From contig JAOSJO010000001.1 in assembly GCA_027494055.1 (NCBI GenBank), positions 783,005 through 847,004 on the forward strand: a stretch of DNA of 64,000 nucleotides. Reading direction: 5' to 3'. How positions within the stretch are numbered: the stretch's first letter is position 1; every line of letters begins with the position of its first letter. Origin of the DNA: Anaerolineae bacterium (GTDB lineage Bacteria > Chloroflexota > Anaerolineae > Aggregatilineales > JAFGMM01). The notes beneath the pieces are model-generated. The model was not told where the DNA came from, did not search any database, and saw only the letters and a list, made by a program, of their open reading frames with translations. Both the position numbers and the translations under genes were made by a program. Shown piece after piece: positions 1 through 8,104 of this stretch.

Positions 1-2
1 CC

Positions 3-517
3 GTCCCGTCCATCCCGGAGCGGTTTCAACTGCTGATGCAGGGGCAACTCCTGGTCGCCACCCTCCCCGACCCACTGGCGCAGGCCGCGATACAGGCCGG
101 CGCGACAAACGTCATCGACGACGCGGCGTACCCGGCGTACAGCCTGAGCGTGCTCAGCTTCAGCGTGGACGCCATCGAGAACAAGCCGGAGGCGATCCGC
201 CGCTTCTTACTTGCGTGGGACATGGCCGTGCAGGACCTCAACGCCGACCCTGAGGCCTACCGCGCGCTGTTCCTGGAAAAAGTGACGGTGCCGGAGAGCG
301 TGCAGGGAGACCTACGAGCTTCCGCCCTTCCCACGCGCGACCCTCCCGACCGAAGCGCAATGGGCCGACGTGCTCGACTGGCTGATCGGACAAGGGCCTG
401 CTTGAGGAGGAAGTGGCCTACGCGGACTCGATCAACCCGGCGTTCCTGCCCGAAGTGCCCGAAGAGACGCCTGAAGCGCCTGAAACAGAGACGCCGCCGG
501 CTGCACATGGCGGTTGA
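3..517 (+). CDS. ABC transporter substrate-binding protein, NMT1/THI5-like (partial at left edge, two frameshifts)
   Basis: C-terminal part of a periplasmic or lipid-anchored binding protein of the NitT/TauT (nitrate, sulfonate, pyrimidine) import class; the N-terminus lies left of the window. The frame opens with VPSIPERFQLL and reads through AIENKPEAIRRFLLAW, typical of the last helices of this fold, where a bound helper helix precedes the end. The frame is lost near 305 and restored as TYELPPFPRATLPTEAQW. It is lost again near 410 and restored as LLEEEVAYADSINPAFLPE. The stop is TGA 515-517, after an acidic, proline-rich tail. The ATPase and permease that follow support the assignment. The substrate cannot be told from this fragment. 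Confidence 0.72.
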
Positions 518-556
518 GGGTGCTGGTAGCGGCCCGGCGGGTCGCGGTGAACGGGC

Positions 557-589
557 AACTCCCAGGGCGCTTCACGCTCCCTGGGAGTT
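557..589. repeat. Palindromic repeat, AACTCCC-type (copy 1)
   Basis: Inverted repeat with arms AACTCCCAGGG and CCCTGGGAGTT around a CGCTTCACGCT centre. It lies just before the ATPase start codon at 596. Related copies with the same GCTTCA/GCT centre but different arm sequences are at 13326, 24391 and 57600. In RNA it would form a strong hairpin, so it may separate binding-protein and ATPase expression; that is inference. Confidence 0.75.
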
Positions 590-595
590 ATAATT

Positions 596-1385
596 GTGTG
601 TGACATGATCGATGTTGACCACCTGACCTTCGCCTATCGCGGCCAGCCGCCGGTCTTCGACGGCTTCTCGTGGCGCGTGGCGCGCGGCGAGGCGTGGGCC
701 GTGATCGGGCCGTCGGGGTGCGGCAAGACCACGCTGCTCTACCTGCTCGCCGGGCTGCGCCGGCCTACCGGCGGCGCGATCCGCGTCGGTGGGCAGCCGG
801 TGACGCGCCCGCGCCCGGAGACGGGCCTGATCCTGCAGGATCACGGCCTGCTGCCCTGGGCGACCGTGTGGCAGAATGCCATGCTCGGCCTGGACGGTGC
901 GCCGGTTCTACGGCCCTGACGGCAAGCACGCCCCGCGCGGCGCGCGCATCGACGACGGCGAAGCGGCACGGCGCGTGCGCCACTGGCTGGCGCGGCTGGG
1001 CATCGACGCGCTGGCGGGGAAGTACCCGGCGCAGCTCTCCGGCGGGCAGCGCCAGCGGGCGGCCATCGCGCGCACGCTCGCCATGCAGCCAGACCTGCTC
1101 CTGATGGACGAGCCGTTCTCCGCGCTGGATGTGGCGACGCGCGAGGACCTGCAGACGCTCACGCTGGAACTGCGCCGTGAGGCCGCGCTGACGAGCGTGA
1201 TCGTGACGCACAACATCGAGGAGGCCGTCTACCTGGGCGAGAAGATTCTGGCGCTGCGCCTGCCGCCCAACAGCGCGGCGTGCGTGATCGACAACCCCAG
1301 CGCGGGCGCGCCCGATTACGCAAAGCGCGCGGCGTTCCAGGCGAAGTGCGACGAACTCCGCGCGGCGCTGGGCGTGATGGCGTGA
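596..1385 (+). CDS. ABC transporter ATP-binding protein, NitT/TauT type (one frameshift)
   Basis: Cytoplasmic ATPase that powers the importer encoded on either side; about 263 residues, normal for SsuB/TauB/ThiZ-like proteins. Visible motifs in order: Walker A GPSGCGKTT, Q-loop LILQDHGLLPWATV, signature LSGGQRQR, Walker B LLLMDEP, D-loop SALD and the switch histidine in VIVTHN. The frame changes near 905, between QNAMLGLDG and YGPDGKHAPRGAR. Both halves carry essential motifs, so a sequencing or assembly error is likelier than decay. Start is GTG 596 or ATG 605. The substrate could be a sulfonate, a nitrate or a pyrimidine; nothing here decides. Confidence 0.87.
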
Positions 1386-1394
1386 GCGCGATCA

Positions 1395-1460
1395 ACCACG
1401 GAGACACAGAGGACACGGAGAAAGCGACGGTGATCGCGGTGTGCTCTGCGCCTCCGTGGT
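1395..1460. repeat. Dispersed repeat of the ACCACGGAGACACAGAGGACACGGAG type (copy 1)
   Basis: Between the ATPase stop and the permease start. The left arm ACCACGGAGACACAGAGGAC and the right arm CTGCGCCTCCGTGGT are imperfect inverted repeats. Read as protein the left arm gives the spurious peptide NHGDTEDTE, often mis-annotated in environmental genomes. A second, better-paired copy lies at 2237-2304. Confidence 0.8.
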
Positions 1461-1481
1461 TCAGACATCAGGTACGGAACC

Positions 1482-2236
1482 GTGAAGAGTCGCCTCACGC
1501 TGCGTGACATCCTCATCGGCGCGCTGATGTTCCTGGCGCTGTGGCAGGCGCTGGCGTGGCTCATCAACCGCCCGATCATGCCGCCGCCGGGGGTGGTGCT
1601 CCCGGTGTTTCTCGCGCGGCTGCCGGGCGAGTTGGGCGCGCACTTCCTGGCGAGCACGGCGCGCGTGCTGGCCGCGATTGCGCTCGCGGTCGCGCTCGCC
1701 GCGCCGGTGGGCCTGGGCCTGGGGCAGGCGCGCGGCCTGGACCGGGTTTTCTCCCCGCTGATCGCCATCACCTACCCGATCCCGAAGATCGTGCTGCTGC
1801 CGGTGATCTACGTGCTGCTCGGCATCACCGACGTGTCGAAGGTGTTCCTCATCGCGTTCATCCTGTTCTTTCAGATTCTGGTGGTGGTGCGCGACGAGGC
1901 CGCCAGCCTGCGCCCGGAGCTGCTGCTCTCGGTGCGGTCGCTGGGCGCGGGGCGGCGGGCGTTGTTCCGCTATGTGTACTTCCGGCGGCGCTGCCCGCCG
2001 TGCTGACCGCGCTGCGCGTCTCGGTAGGGCTGTCGATTGCGGTGCTCTACATCGCGGAACAGTCGCTCACGCGGTACGGCCTGGGCTACTACATCGCGAC
2101 CAATTACCAGGTGCTCCGCTACACGGAGATGTACGCCGGCATCCTGGCGATGAGCCTGATGGGGCTTTTGCTGTATCTCGCCATTTACGCGCTCGACCGG
2201 CGCGTGAACCGGCATCTGTACCTGGAAGAGGGGTAA
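1482..2236 (+). CDS. ABC transporter permease, NitT/TauT (SsuC/TauC-like) type (one frameshift)
   Basis: Integral membrane subunit of the same importer, about 251 residues with roughly six hydrophobic segments. It starts at GTG 1482 (KSRLTLRDILIG). The cytoplasmic coupling loop is recognisable (EAASLRPELLLSVRSLGAGRRALFRYV), close to the EAA consensus of binding-protein-dependent permeases. The frame slips near 1980, just after that loop, and resumes as LPAVLTALRVSVGLSIAVLYIAEQ. The C-terminal half (LGYYIATNYQVLRYTEMYAGI) fits the family. It closes the three-gene transporter unit and is followed by a hairpin repeat. Confidence 0.86.
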
Positions 2237-2304
2237 ACCACGGAGACACTGAGGACACAGAGATTGATGTGACTTTCTCTCTGTGTTCTCCGTGTCTCTG
2301 TGGT
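2237..2304. repeat. Dispersed hairpin repeat of the ACCACGGAGACACxGAGGACAC type (copy 2)
   Basis: Near-perfect long inverted repeat: arm ACCACGGAGACACTGAGGAC with AGAGA, an 11-base loop, then TTCTCTCTGTGTTCTCCGTG ending TGTGGT. It starts one base after the permease stop and ends 28 bases before the ubiE-like start, so it occupies nearly the whole gap. It can fold into a very stable stem and could act as an mRNA end or stabiliser. Confidence 0.82.
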
Positions 2305-2331
2305 CAGTCTGCACCGTCTTGGAGGGCACAA

Positions 2332-3043
2332 GTGGCGCATCTGCAAGGCCACGCGCGCGCCGCCTACGTCCGGGAGATGTTCGGGCGCATCGCGGGCCGC
2401 TACGACCTGATGAACCGGCTGATGACCTTCGGGCGCGACCGCGCGTGGCGGCGCTACGTGGTGGACCAGGCCGCGCTCCCGCCGGGCGGGCGGCTGCTCG
2501 ACGTGGCGACCGGCACCGGCGACATCGCGCTGGAGGCGCTGGCGCGCGACCCGTTGCTGACCGCCGTCGGCGCGGACTTCGCCGTGCCGATGATGCGCGT
2601 GGGGCCGGGCGCGCCCCGGCGGCGCGCGCGTGCGCTGGGTGGAGGCCGACGCGCTGGCGCTGCCCTTCGCTGACGCGACGTTCGACGCGGCGACCTCCGG
2701 CTACCTGTTGCGCAACGTGATCGACCCGACGGCGGCGTTCCGCGAGCAGGCGCGCGTGGTGAAGCCGGGCGGGCGCGTGGTGTGCCTGGACACATCCCCG
2801 CCGCCGGAGAACGCGCTACGGCCCTTCATCATGATCCACCTGCGCTACGTGATCCCGCTGTTGGGCCGGCTGGTGGCCGGCGACAGCGCGGCGTACAATT
2901 ACCTCCCGGAGTCCACGCAGGCGTTCAAGACGCCGGAGGAGCTGGCCGCGATTATGCGCGCGGCGGGGCTGGTGGACGTGCGCTACCGCCCGTTCATGTT
3001 CGGCACGATGGCGGTGCATGTGGGTGCGCGACCAAAGGAGTAG
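2332..3043 (+). CDS. ubiE/menG: Demethylmenaquinone/ubiquinone methyltransferase (one frameshift)
   Basis: SAM-dependent C-methyltransferase that would finish menaquinone synthesis. The N-terminal family signature FGRIAGRYDLMNRLMTFGRDRAWRR is present (given here in parts: YDLMNRLMTFG then RAWRR). The SAM-binding motif LLDVATGTGDIALEAL follows, then ATSGYLLRNVIDP and the late motif KPGGRVVCLDTS. The frame breaks near 2603 in a GGGGCCGGG run and resumes as RVRWVEADALALPFADATFD. Start GTG 2332 is chosen because GGAGGG lies 7-12 bases upstream. Length about 237 residues, normal. A MenA-like prenyltransferase 600 bases downstream supports a quinone role. Confidence 0.88.
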
Positions 3044-3049
3044 GCAATC

Positions 3050-3571
3050 GTGGGCGCGACAGGTTGGACGTACTTTGTGCCAACCAGCCTGACATCAACA
3101 GCGCGTACAGCGCTCCGGCAGCATGTGTTTGAACGCGGCGAGTACTACAAGCTGCCGCGGGTGGAGAAATGTCGGACCAGGAAATGGAGATAATTGAAGA
3201 CGCGATCAAGCAGTCTCCGCCCTGGATGCAAGAGATGATGGCGCATCGCTCGTGAGTCACGCAGAGTACAGGAACGCATTACCTGAACCCACAACGATTG
3301 AAGAACTCCTTGTGTGGAATGAGGACTCAGGACACACTGATCCTCGACATGACGAAGGGCGTAGGAGACAGTCCTGCGTTGGGGAAAATGCCCCACTCTC
3401 GAGGAGGCACTGCTGAAGCTCTTCGGGCTAGGCAACCCGACCATAGCATGGTCGAGGACAAAGCGGACGATCTCATTGAACTGCGGGAGCGCTGGCAAGG
3501 AACCTACGTCATCGTCTACAAAGACGGCGTGCCCGATGAAATTTGCTTTGCGGGTTATTCTGGCGACTGAT
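3050..3571 (+). pseudogene. Broken hypothetical protein gene (several frameshifts)
   Basis: Between ubiE and menA, reading from GTG 3050. Pieces in different frames join into one plausible protein: GATGWTYFVP, then NQPDINSAYSA, then LRQHVFERGEYYKLPR. Later come EPTTIEELLVWNEDSG, ILDMTKGV and, from about 3440, a clean 3-prime part (DDLIELRERWQGTYVIVYKD, GVPDEICFAGYSGD) ending TGA 3569-3571. At least three or four frame changes are needed. The strongly compositional C-terminus suggests a once-coding conserved protein of unknown function. The number of breaks is higher than in neighbours, so it may be a true pseudogene or a badly assembled patch. Confidence 0.55.
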
Positions 3572-3619
3572 GGCGACACAACCCCCTCCCAACCCGTCTC
3601 CAAACCCCGCGCCTGGCTC

Positions 3620-4480
3620 ATGGCCGCGCGCCCGAAGACGCTGCCCGCCGCCGTCGCGCCGGTCATCGTCGGGAGCGCGCTCGCCTACCATGACGGCGTG
3701 TTCGCGCCCCTCCCCGCGCTCGCGGCGCTGGCCGGCGCGCTGCTGTTCCAGATCGCCGTGAACTTCGCCAACGACTACTTCGACTACGTGAAGGGCATCG
3801 ACACCGCCGACCGGCTCGGCCCCACGCGCGTCACCGCCAGCGGCCTGATCGCGCCGGGAGAACTGCGCCTGGGTCTGGCCGCCGTGTTGGGGCTGGCGCT
3901 GCTGGTCGGCGCGTACCTCGTCAGCGTGGGCGGGTGGCCGGTCGCCGTCATCGGCCTTGCGTCGATCTTCGCCCTCCTCGCGTACAGCGGCGGGCCGTTC
4001 CCGCTCGCCTCGCACGGGCTGGGCGACCTCACCGTGTTTATCTTCTTCGGGCTGGCCGGCGTGTGCGGGACGTACTACGTGCAGGCGCGCGCGCTCACGC
4101 CGACCGTGGTCGTTGCGGCGCTCCCGGTCGGCGCGCTGATTACGGCGATCCTCGTGGTCAACAACCTGCGCGACATCGACACCGACCGGCGCACCGGCAA
4201 GCGCACGCTTGCGGTGATCCTCGGCGCGCGGCGGACACGGCTGGAGTACGCCGCGCTGGTCGGGGCCGCCTATCTGATCCCCGGCCTGCTGTGGGCGGGC
4301 GGCGCGTTCCCCGTGTGGGTGATCCTGCCGTGGGGGTCGCTGGTGCTGGCGTGGCGCGCGGTCGAGTCGATCTACGCGCGCACCGGCCCGGCGCTCAACA
4401 CCCTGCTGGCAGACACGGCCCGCCTGACGTTGATCTTCAGCGTGTTGCTGGCGGTGGGGTTCGTCGTGTCGGCGAGCTGA
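3620..4480 (+). CDS. menA: 1,4-dihydroxy-2-naphthoate polyprenyltransferase, MenA-like
   Basis: Membrane prenyltransferase of the UbiA superfamily that would attach the isoprenoid tail to dihydroxynaphthoate in menaquinone synthesis. About 287 residues from ATG 3620 with some eight membrane segments. It opens with the MenA signature AARPKTLPAAVAPV. The first Asp-rich motif is NFANDYFDYVKGID; the second is NNLRDIDTDRRTGKRTLAV. The start is uncertain: in-frame coding continues upstream (SKPRAWLMAARPK), and ATG 3571 lies out of frame ahead of a C-rich run. A frameshift near 3590 would therefore give a slightly longer N-terminus. ubiE upstream fits the pathway. Confidence 0.88.
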   Translation: MAARPKTLPAAVAPVIVGSALAYHDGVFAPLPALAALAGALLFQIAVNFANDYFDYVKGIDTADRLGPTRVTASGLIAPGELRLGLAAVLGLALLVGAYLVSVGGWPVAVIGLASIFALLAYSGGPFPLASHGLGDLTVFIFFGLAGVCGTYYVQARALTPTVVVAALPVGALITAILVVNNLRDIDTDRRTGKRTLAVILGARRTRLEYAALVGAAYLIPGLLWAGGAFPVWVILPWGSLVLAWRAVESIYARTGPALNTLLADTARLTLIFSVLLAVGFVVSAS

Positions 4481-4539
4481 GCGGCCCCCGGCGACACCTG
4501 ACGCGGGCCGTCTGCACTCGCGGGCGGTGCATCCAAAAT

Positions 4540-4568
4540 TTGCGCGAATTCGCCAAAGCTGGCATAAT
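4540..4568 (+). promoter_or_regulatory. Promoter ahead of cold-shock gene leader
   Basis: TTGCGC (4540-4545), a 17-base spacer, and CATAAT (4563-4568) fit a sigma-A promoter. Transcription would start near 4575, about 130 bases ahead of the cold-shock start codon. It would immediately run into the hairpin at 4614-4638. Confidence 0.6.
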
Positions 4569-4613
4569 TTCTCCTGTAGTATGCAGGACGTAAGACTTTA
4601 GTGAGAAAGTTCG

Positions 4614-4638
4614 GCCCGGCATCACGCCGGGCTTTTTT
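4614..4638 (+). terminator. Intrinsic terminator or attenuator in the csp leader
   Basis: GCCCGGC, ATCAC, GCCGGGC followed by TTTTTT. It lies between the 4540 promoter and the cold-shock start at 4703. It either makes a ~60-nt RNA or attenuates csp. Confidence 0.8.
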
Positions 4639-4702
4639 ACCACTGAGAGGCCGTCCTTGCTCTACAGTAATACTTTTTTAAGGGTAAGGAGAAAGAATAC
4701 CC

Positions 4703-4921
4703 ATGTCAGAACGTGTTACCGGGACCGTGAAGTGGTTCAGCGGAACCAAGGGCTACGGCTTCATCACCCCCGACGGCGGGGAGCGCGATATCTTCGTGCA
4801 CTTCTCGGCCATCCAGGACGACAGCAGCTTCCGTCGCAACCTGGATGAGGGTGATCGGGTCGAGTTCTCCGTAGAGCAGAGTCCCAAAGGCCCTCAGGCT
4901 GTCAACGTCGTAAAACTCTAA
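4703..4921 (+). CDS. csp: Cold-shock domain protein (CspA family)
   Basis: A 72-residue single-stranded nucleic-acid-binding protein and RNA chaperone; it consists of one OB-fold cold-shock domain. RNP1 is visible as KGYGFI (about residues 16-21) and RNP2 as DIFVHF (about 29-34); the start [10 protein letters not shown] and end [10 protein letters not shown] are also canonical. AAGGAGAAAG precedes ATG 4703. The gene stands alone between two intrinsic terminators (4614-4638 and 4948-4974). The long leader with a terminator-like hairpin agrees with the post-transcriptional control known for this family; the mechanism here is inferred. Confidence 0.96.
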   Translation: MSERVTGTVKWFSGTKGYGFITPDGGERDIFVHFSAIQDDSSFRRNLDEGDRVEFSVEQSPKGPQAVNVVKL

Positions 4922-4947
4922 CACCGAACACGGCCATTCACGAAGGG

Positions 4948-4974
4948 GCCTCCGCCACTGGCGGAGGCTCTTTT
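4948..4974 (+). terminator. Intrinsic terminator after csp
   Basis: GCCTCCGCC, ACT, GGCGGAGGC followed by TCTTTT, 27 bases after the csp stop codon. Confidence 0.88.
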
Positions 4975-5049
4975 GATTCGCACGCCGGGGCATATGCTAA
5001 AATGGGACGGCCTTTTACCGTTCTAGCCACACTCAAGGAGAGTACCCTC

Positions 5050-5946
5050 ATGGCCCGTGTTGGATATATCGGTCTCGGCCTGATGGGCGCGTCGATGGCG
5101 CGCAACCTGATGAAAGCCGGGTACCAGCTCGTCGTGCACAACCGCAGCCGCGCCATCGTCGAGAAGCTTGCCGCCGAGGGCGCGACCCCCGCTGCCTCCC
5201 CACGCGAGGTCGCCGCGCAGAGCGATTTCGTCTTCACCAACCTGCCCGACTCGCCCGACGTGGAGGCGGTCGTGCTGGGCGAGGATGGCGTCATCGAGGC
5301 CGCGCGCGACGGCATGATCTACATCGACAACAGCACCATCAAGCCCGAAACCGCGCGCATGATTGCCGCGCGGCTGGCGGAGGTCGGCGTGCTCGCGCTC
5401 GACGCGCCCGTGAGCGGCGGCACCATCGGCGCGCGCGACGGCACGCTGAGCATCATGGTTGGCGGGCCGCAGGAGGCCTTCGACAGGGCGCTGCCGCTCT
5501 TCGAGGCGATGGGCACGACCGTCATCCGGGTCGGCGAGAGCGGCGCGGGGCAGATCGCGAAGGTCGCCAACCAGATCGTCGTCGCCGGCACGATGGTCGC
5601 GATGGTCGAGGCGCTGGTTGTGGCGCAAAAGGCCGGCGTCGATCCGGCGCGCGTGGTGCAGGCGATCAGCAAGGGCGCGGCGCAGTGTTGGGCGCTGGAC
5701 ACCAAGCCGGCCAAGCTCTTCAAGCGCGACCACACGCCGGGGTTCAAGGCCTACATGCAGGCCAAAGACCTGAAAATCTGCATCGACACGGGGCGAACCT
5801 ACAACGTCCCCCTGCCGCTGACGGCGGTCGCGCACCAGCTCTACGAGGCAATGGTGAGCATGGGCAACGGCGAGCTGGACAACAGCGCGGTCATCACCGT
5901 GCTGGAGGCGCTCGCCGACGTGACCGTTGGGGAGGCGGCCGGCTAG
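5050..5946 (+). CDS. NAD(P)-dependent 3-hydroxyisobutyrate dehydrogenase family protein
   Basis: Beta-hydroxyacid dehydrogenase of 298 residues, the usual length for 3-hydroxyisobutyrate dehydrogenase, tartronate semialdehyde reductase and glyoxylate/succinic-semialdehyde reductase. N-terminal Rossmann motif VGYIGLGLMGASMARNL. Substrate-binding signature DAPVSGGTIGARDGTLSIM. Catalytic lysine in GAGQIAKVANQ, with C-terminal KDLKICID. ATG 5050 is chosen because AAGGAG sits at 5035-5040. The gene is transcribed alone, converging on ruvC. Which hydroxyacid it uses cannot be decided from the sequence. Confidence 0.92.
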   Translation: MARVGYIGLGLMGASMARNLMKAGYQLVVHNRSRAIVEKLAAEGATPAASPREVAAQSDFVFTNLPDSPDVEAVVLGEDGVIEAARDGMIYIDNSTIKPETARMIAARLAEVGVLALDAPVSGGTIGARDGTLSIMVGGPQEAFDRALPLFEAMGTTVIRVGESGAGQIAKVANQIVVAGTMVAMVEALVVAQKAGVDPARVVQAISKGAAQCWALDTKPAKLFKRDHTPGFKAYMQAKDLKICIDTGRTYNVPLPLTAVAHQLYEAMVSMGNGELDNSAVITVLEALADVTVGEAAG

Positions 5947-5970
5947 CCTGGCGCGGCGGGCGGCGCGGGC

Positions 5971-6478
5971 CTACCCGTCGATCAGGCGCTGGAAGTGCGA
6001 CGTGTTGAGGGTGGCAGATAGCGACCGCGAGCGCGTCGGCGGCGTCGTCGGGCTGCGGCAGCGCGTCGAGGTCGAGCAGCGCGGCGACCATCTGCTGCAT
6101 CTGGAACTTGTCCGCGCCGCCGTAGCCGGCGACGGCCTGCTTGACTTCGTTGGGCTTGTACTCCGCGATGGAGAGGCCGGCCTCCGCGAGCGCCAGCAGC
6201 GCCACGCCGCGCGCGTGCCCCACGGCCATCGCCGTCTTGACGTTGGCGCTGAAGAACAGGCTCTCGACGGCGGCGCTGTCGGGCGTGCGCCAGTCGATGA
6301 GGGCGGTCAGTTCGTGGTAGAGCTGCTGCAGGCGCGCCGGCAGCGGCGTCCTGGCGGGCGTGGTGATGACGCCGTAATCGACGGCCTGCAGGCCGCCGTC
6401 CACCTCGCGCACCAGCCCGTAGCCGGTGATCGCGGTGCCGGGGTCCAGACCGAGGACGAGGGTTGACTCAGCCATCAT
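5971..6478 (-). CDS. ruvC: Holliday junction resolvase RuvC (frameshift near the end)
   Basis: Endonuclease that cuts four-way DNA junctions with RuvAB; RNase-H fold, about 168 residues. Catalytic acidic residues are visible: Asp in LVLGLDPGTAITGYG, Glu in AVESLFFSANVKTAM, and the Asp pair in PDDAADALAVAICH. In the present frame the end runs on as a Pro/Arg-rich tail. Removing one base of the CCC near 6015 gives the usual C-terminus LNTSHFQRLIDG with stop at 5971-5973. So the extra C is probably an error. The start is ATG 6478 or 6475. yebC lies just upstream on the same strand, an arrangement common in bacteria. Confidence 0.93.
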
Positions 6479-6483
6479 GGGCT

Positions 6484-6511
6484 AAAAGAAAGGGCACGGC
6501 GCGCCGTGCCC
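6484..6511 (-). terminator. Terminator-like palindrome between yebC and ruvC
   Basis: GGGCACGGC/GCCGTGCCC arms with, on the minus strand, a T-rich TTTCTTTT tail. It lies between the yebC stop (6554) and the ruvC start (6478), so some transcripts may end before ruvC. Confidence 0.7.
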
Positions 6512-6553
6512 CAACCTGCCTGCGTAATTGCCTTCGCCTCACAGCCGCGACGG

Positions 6554-7309
6554 TCACGCCGCCTCGTAGCTCGCCATCAACTCGTCGGTGATGGTGAGGT
6601 TGGAGTAGACCTGGTCCACGTCGTCCAGCTCCTCCAGCCGTTCGATCATGCCCATCACCTTGAGCGCCTTTTCTGGCTCCAGGCCGATTTCCATCTTGGG
6701 CAACCAGTCCAGCCGCGCGTCTTCGATCTCCAGCCCGGCTTCGACCAGCGCGTCCCGCACCGTGCCGAGGCGGTCGCGCGGGGTGTAGATTTCGACGAAC
6801 TCCTCGCCCTGGACCACGTCCTCCGCGCCCACGTCAGCGGCAATGAGGAAGACTTCGTCGAAGTCGCAGCCGTCGCACGGCACGGTGATGTAGCCTTTTG
6901 GTGGAACTGCCAGGCGACCGCGTTCGGCTCGGCCATGTTGCCGTCGGCGCGGGTGAGCACGCGCTTGATGTCCGAGAGGCTGCGGTTGCGGTTATCGGTC
7001 AGCACGTTGATGAGTAGCGCGATGCCGTAAGGTCCATAGCCCTCGTAAAGCACTTCTTCAATGGCATCGGCTTCGGTCGCCAATGCCCGCGCCACGCGCA
7101 ATCGCGCGTTCGATGTTGTCTTTGGGCATGTTGGCTGCCCTGGCTTTGTCAATCGCCAGGCGCAGGCGGACGTTCGTTTCAGGGTCGGGGCCACCCTCGC
7201 GCGCGGCGATGCCAATCTCGCGCGTGACGCGGGTGAAGACCTTGCCGCGCTTCGCGTCTTCGGCGGCTTTCTTGCGCTTGATCGTAGACCACTTGCTATG
7301 TCCGGACAT
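6554..7309 (-). CDS. yebC: YebC/PmpR family transcriptional regulator or translation factor (two frameshifts)
   Basis: About 250-residue YebC-family protein, known as a DNA-binding regulator (PmpR) and, in some bacteria, as a factor easing ribosome stalls at proline runs. The N-terminus [22 protein letters not shown] is diagnostic ([20 protein letters not shown]). The conserved middle [10 protein letters not shown] and [12 protein letters not shown] follows, with C-terminal [11 protein letters not shown]. Frame changes near 7080 and 6895 split it into three pieces that join cleanly. CGGAGGTCCC upstream of ATG 7309 is a good ribosome-binding site. Confidence 0.92.
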
Positions 7310-7618
7310 TGGGACCTCCGGGATACGCGCGTCGTATCTCGCTGTTTTCATGCATTCGATATCTGTCCAATTATATCGCGGGGTTAATGGCGCTCGCAAT
7401 GGCAAAATTGGCGCCGCCAAATTGGCGCACGCCATATTGGCGCGCCATGTCAGGCGGTGGGGAAGATCGGTTGCCTCACAGGTACCGGTTCCCTTCTGGT
7501 CCCCGCGACTGAAGGCGCGGACCAATTCGTACCCTTGTCGGCCTGGTGCTGCGATTAACTGCCGACTTCAGTCGACAGGTTACGAAAAACACACAACGAC
7601 ACGACGCGTCCGCTGCGG
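7310..7618. other. Intergenic region with repeat remnant and ATTGGCGC cluster
   Basis: 309 bases without a gene. At 7480-7510 it carries GGTACCGGTTCCC and CTTCTGGTCCCCGCGACTGA, matching the left part of the MITE-like element at 37749. Around 7549-7580, GCCGACTTCAGTCG and GTTACGAAAAACACAC match its relatives. Three near-repeats of ATTGGCGC occur at 7411-7440. A minus-strand A+T-rich box (GATATAAT) near 7370 may be the yebC promoter. Confidence 0.5.
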
Positions 7619-8038
7619 CTACGCGCCGGCGCGGCCTTTCTTCTCGGCTACCCGGCGCGTGAAACGCGCCTCATCGATGATGAAGCGCTCGTGCTCGCCT
7701 GTCGCGACACGCTCCAGGTCGTCCCATGCCTCGACGCGGAAGCGCAGCCGCCGCCCGTCCACCTCGACCAGCTCCACGCGCACCGTGACCGTCATGTCCG
7801 GCGGCGTCGCCGCCAGGTGTCTGATGTCCACATGCGTGCCGACCGTGCCCTGTCCGTCCTCCAGGTACGGCGCGACAAGCCGCCACGCACACGCCTCGCA
7901 CAGCGCCACCAGCGCCGGCGTGGCGAGCACCTCCGCAAGGCCGCTGCCCCACACGCTCGCCAGGTGTTCCGCCGTGACCTGCGTCGCCGTCTCGTGGGTC
8001 AGGCCGGGACGCAGGTTTTCGCTTGCCGGTTGGCTCAT
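7619..8038 (-). CDS. Thioesterase, fluoroacetyl-CoA-thioesterase-like hotdog fold
   Basis: About 139 residues from ATG 8038. The pattern LRPGLTHETATQVTAEHLAS followed by TPALVALCEACAWRLVAPYL, GTHVDIRHLAATPPDM and RLRFRVEAWDDLE is that of small single-domain hotdog thioesterases related to FlK. The helix with a Glu (LCEACAW) and the THVDIRH strand are the parts that form the active site in that family. The acyl-CoA substrate is unknown; in most bacteria these proteins are generic housekeeping thioesterases. A longer in-frame start exists at 8083. Confidence 0.78.
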   Translation of the reverse strand: MSQPASENLRPGLTHETATQVTAEHLASVWGSGLAEVLATPALVALCEACAWRLVAPYLEDGQGTVGTHVDIRHLAATPPDMTVTVRVELVEVDGRRLRFRVEAWDDLERVATGEHERFIIDEARFTRRVAEKKGRAGA

Positions 8039-8104
8039 GCCCGCGCTCCGTTCCTCCGCTCTGATGCAAAGACCGCGCGACAACCTGCCCCGCAGGGGCC
8101 GGCG

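Noticed and set aside
1395..1460. Peptide NHGDTEDTEKA as a small gene
   Set aside because: It is a translation of a dispersed repeat, not a gene.
3050..3571. A toxin-antitoxin pair of short ORFs
   Set aside because: The short frames join into one protein with shared composition, so a single broken gene explains them better.
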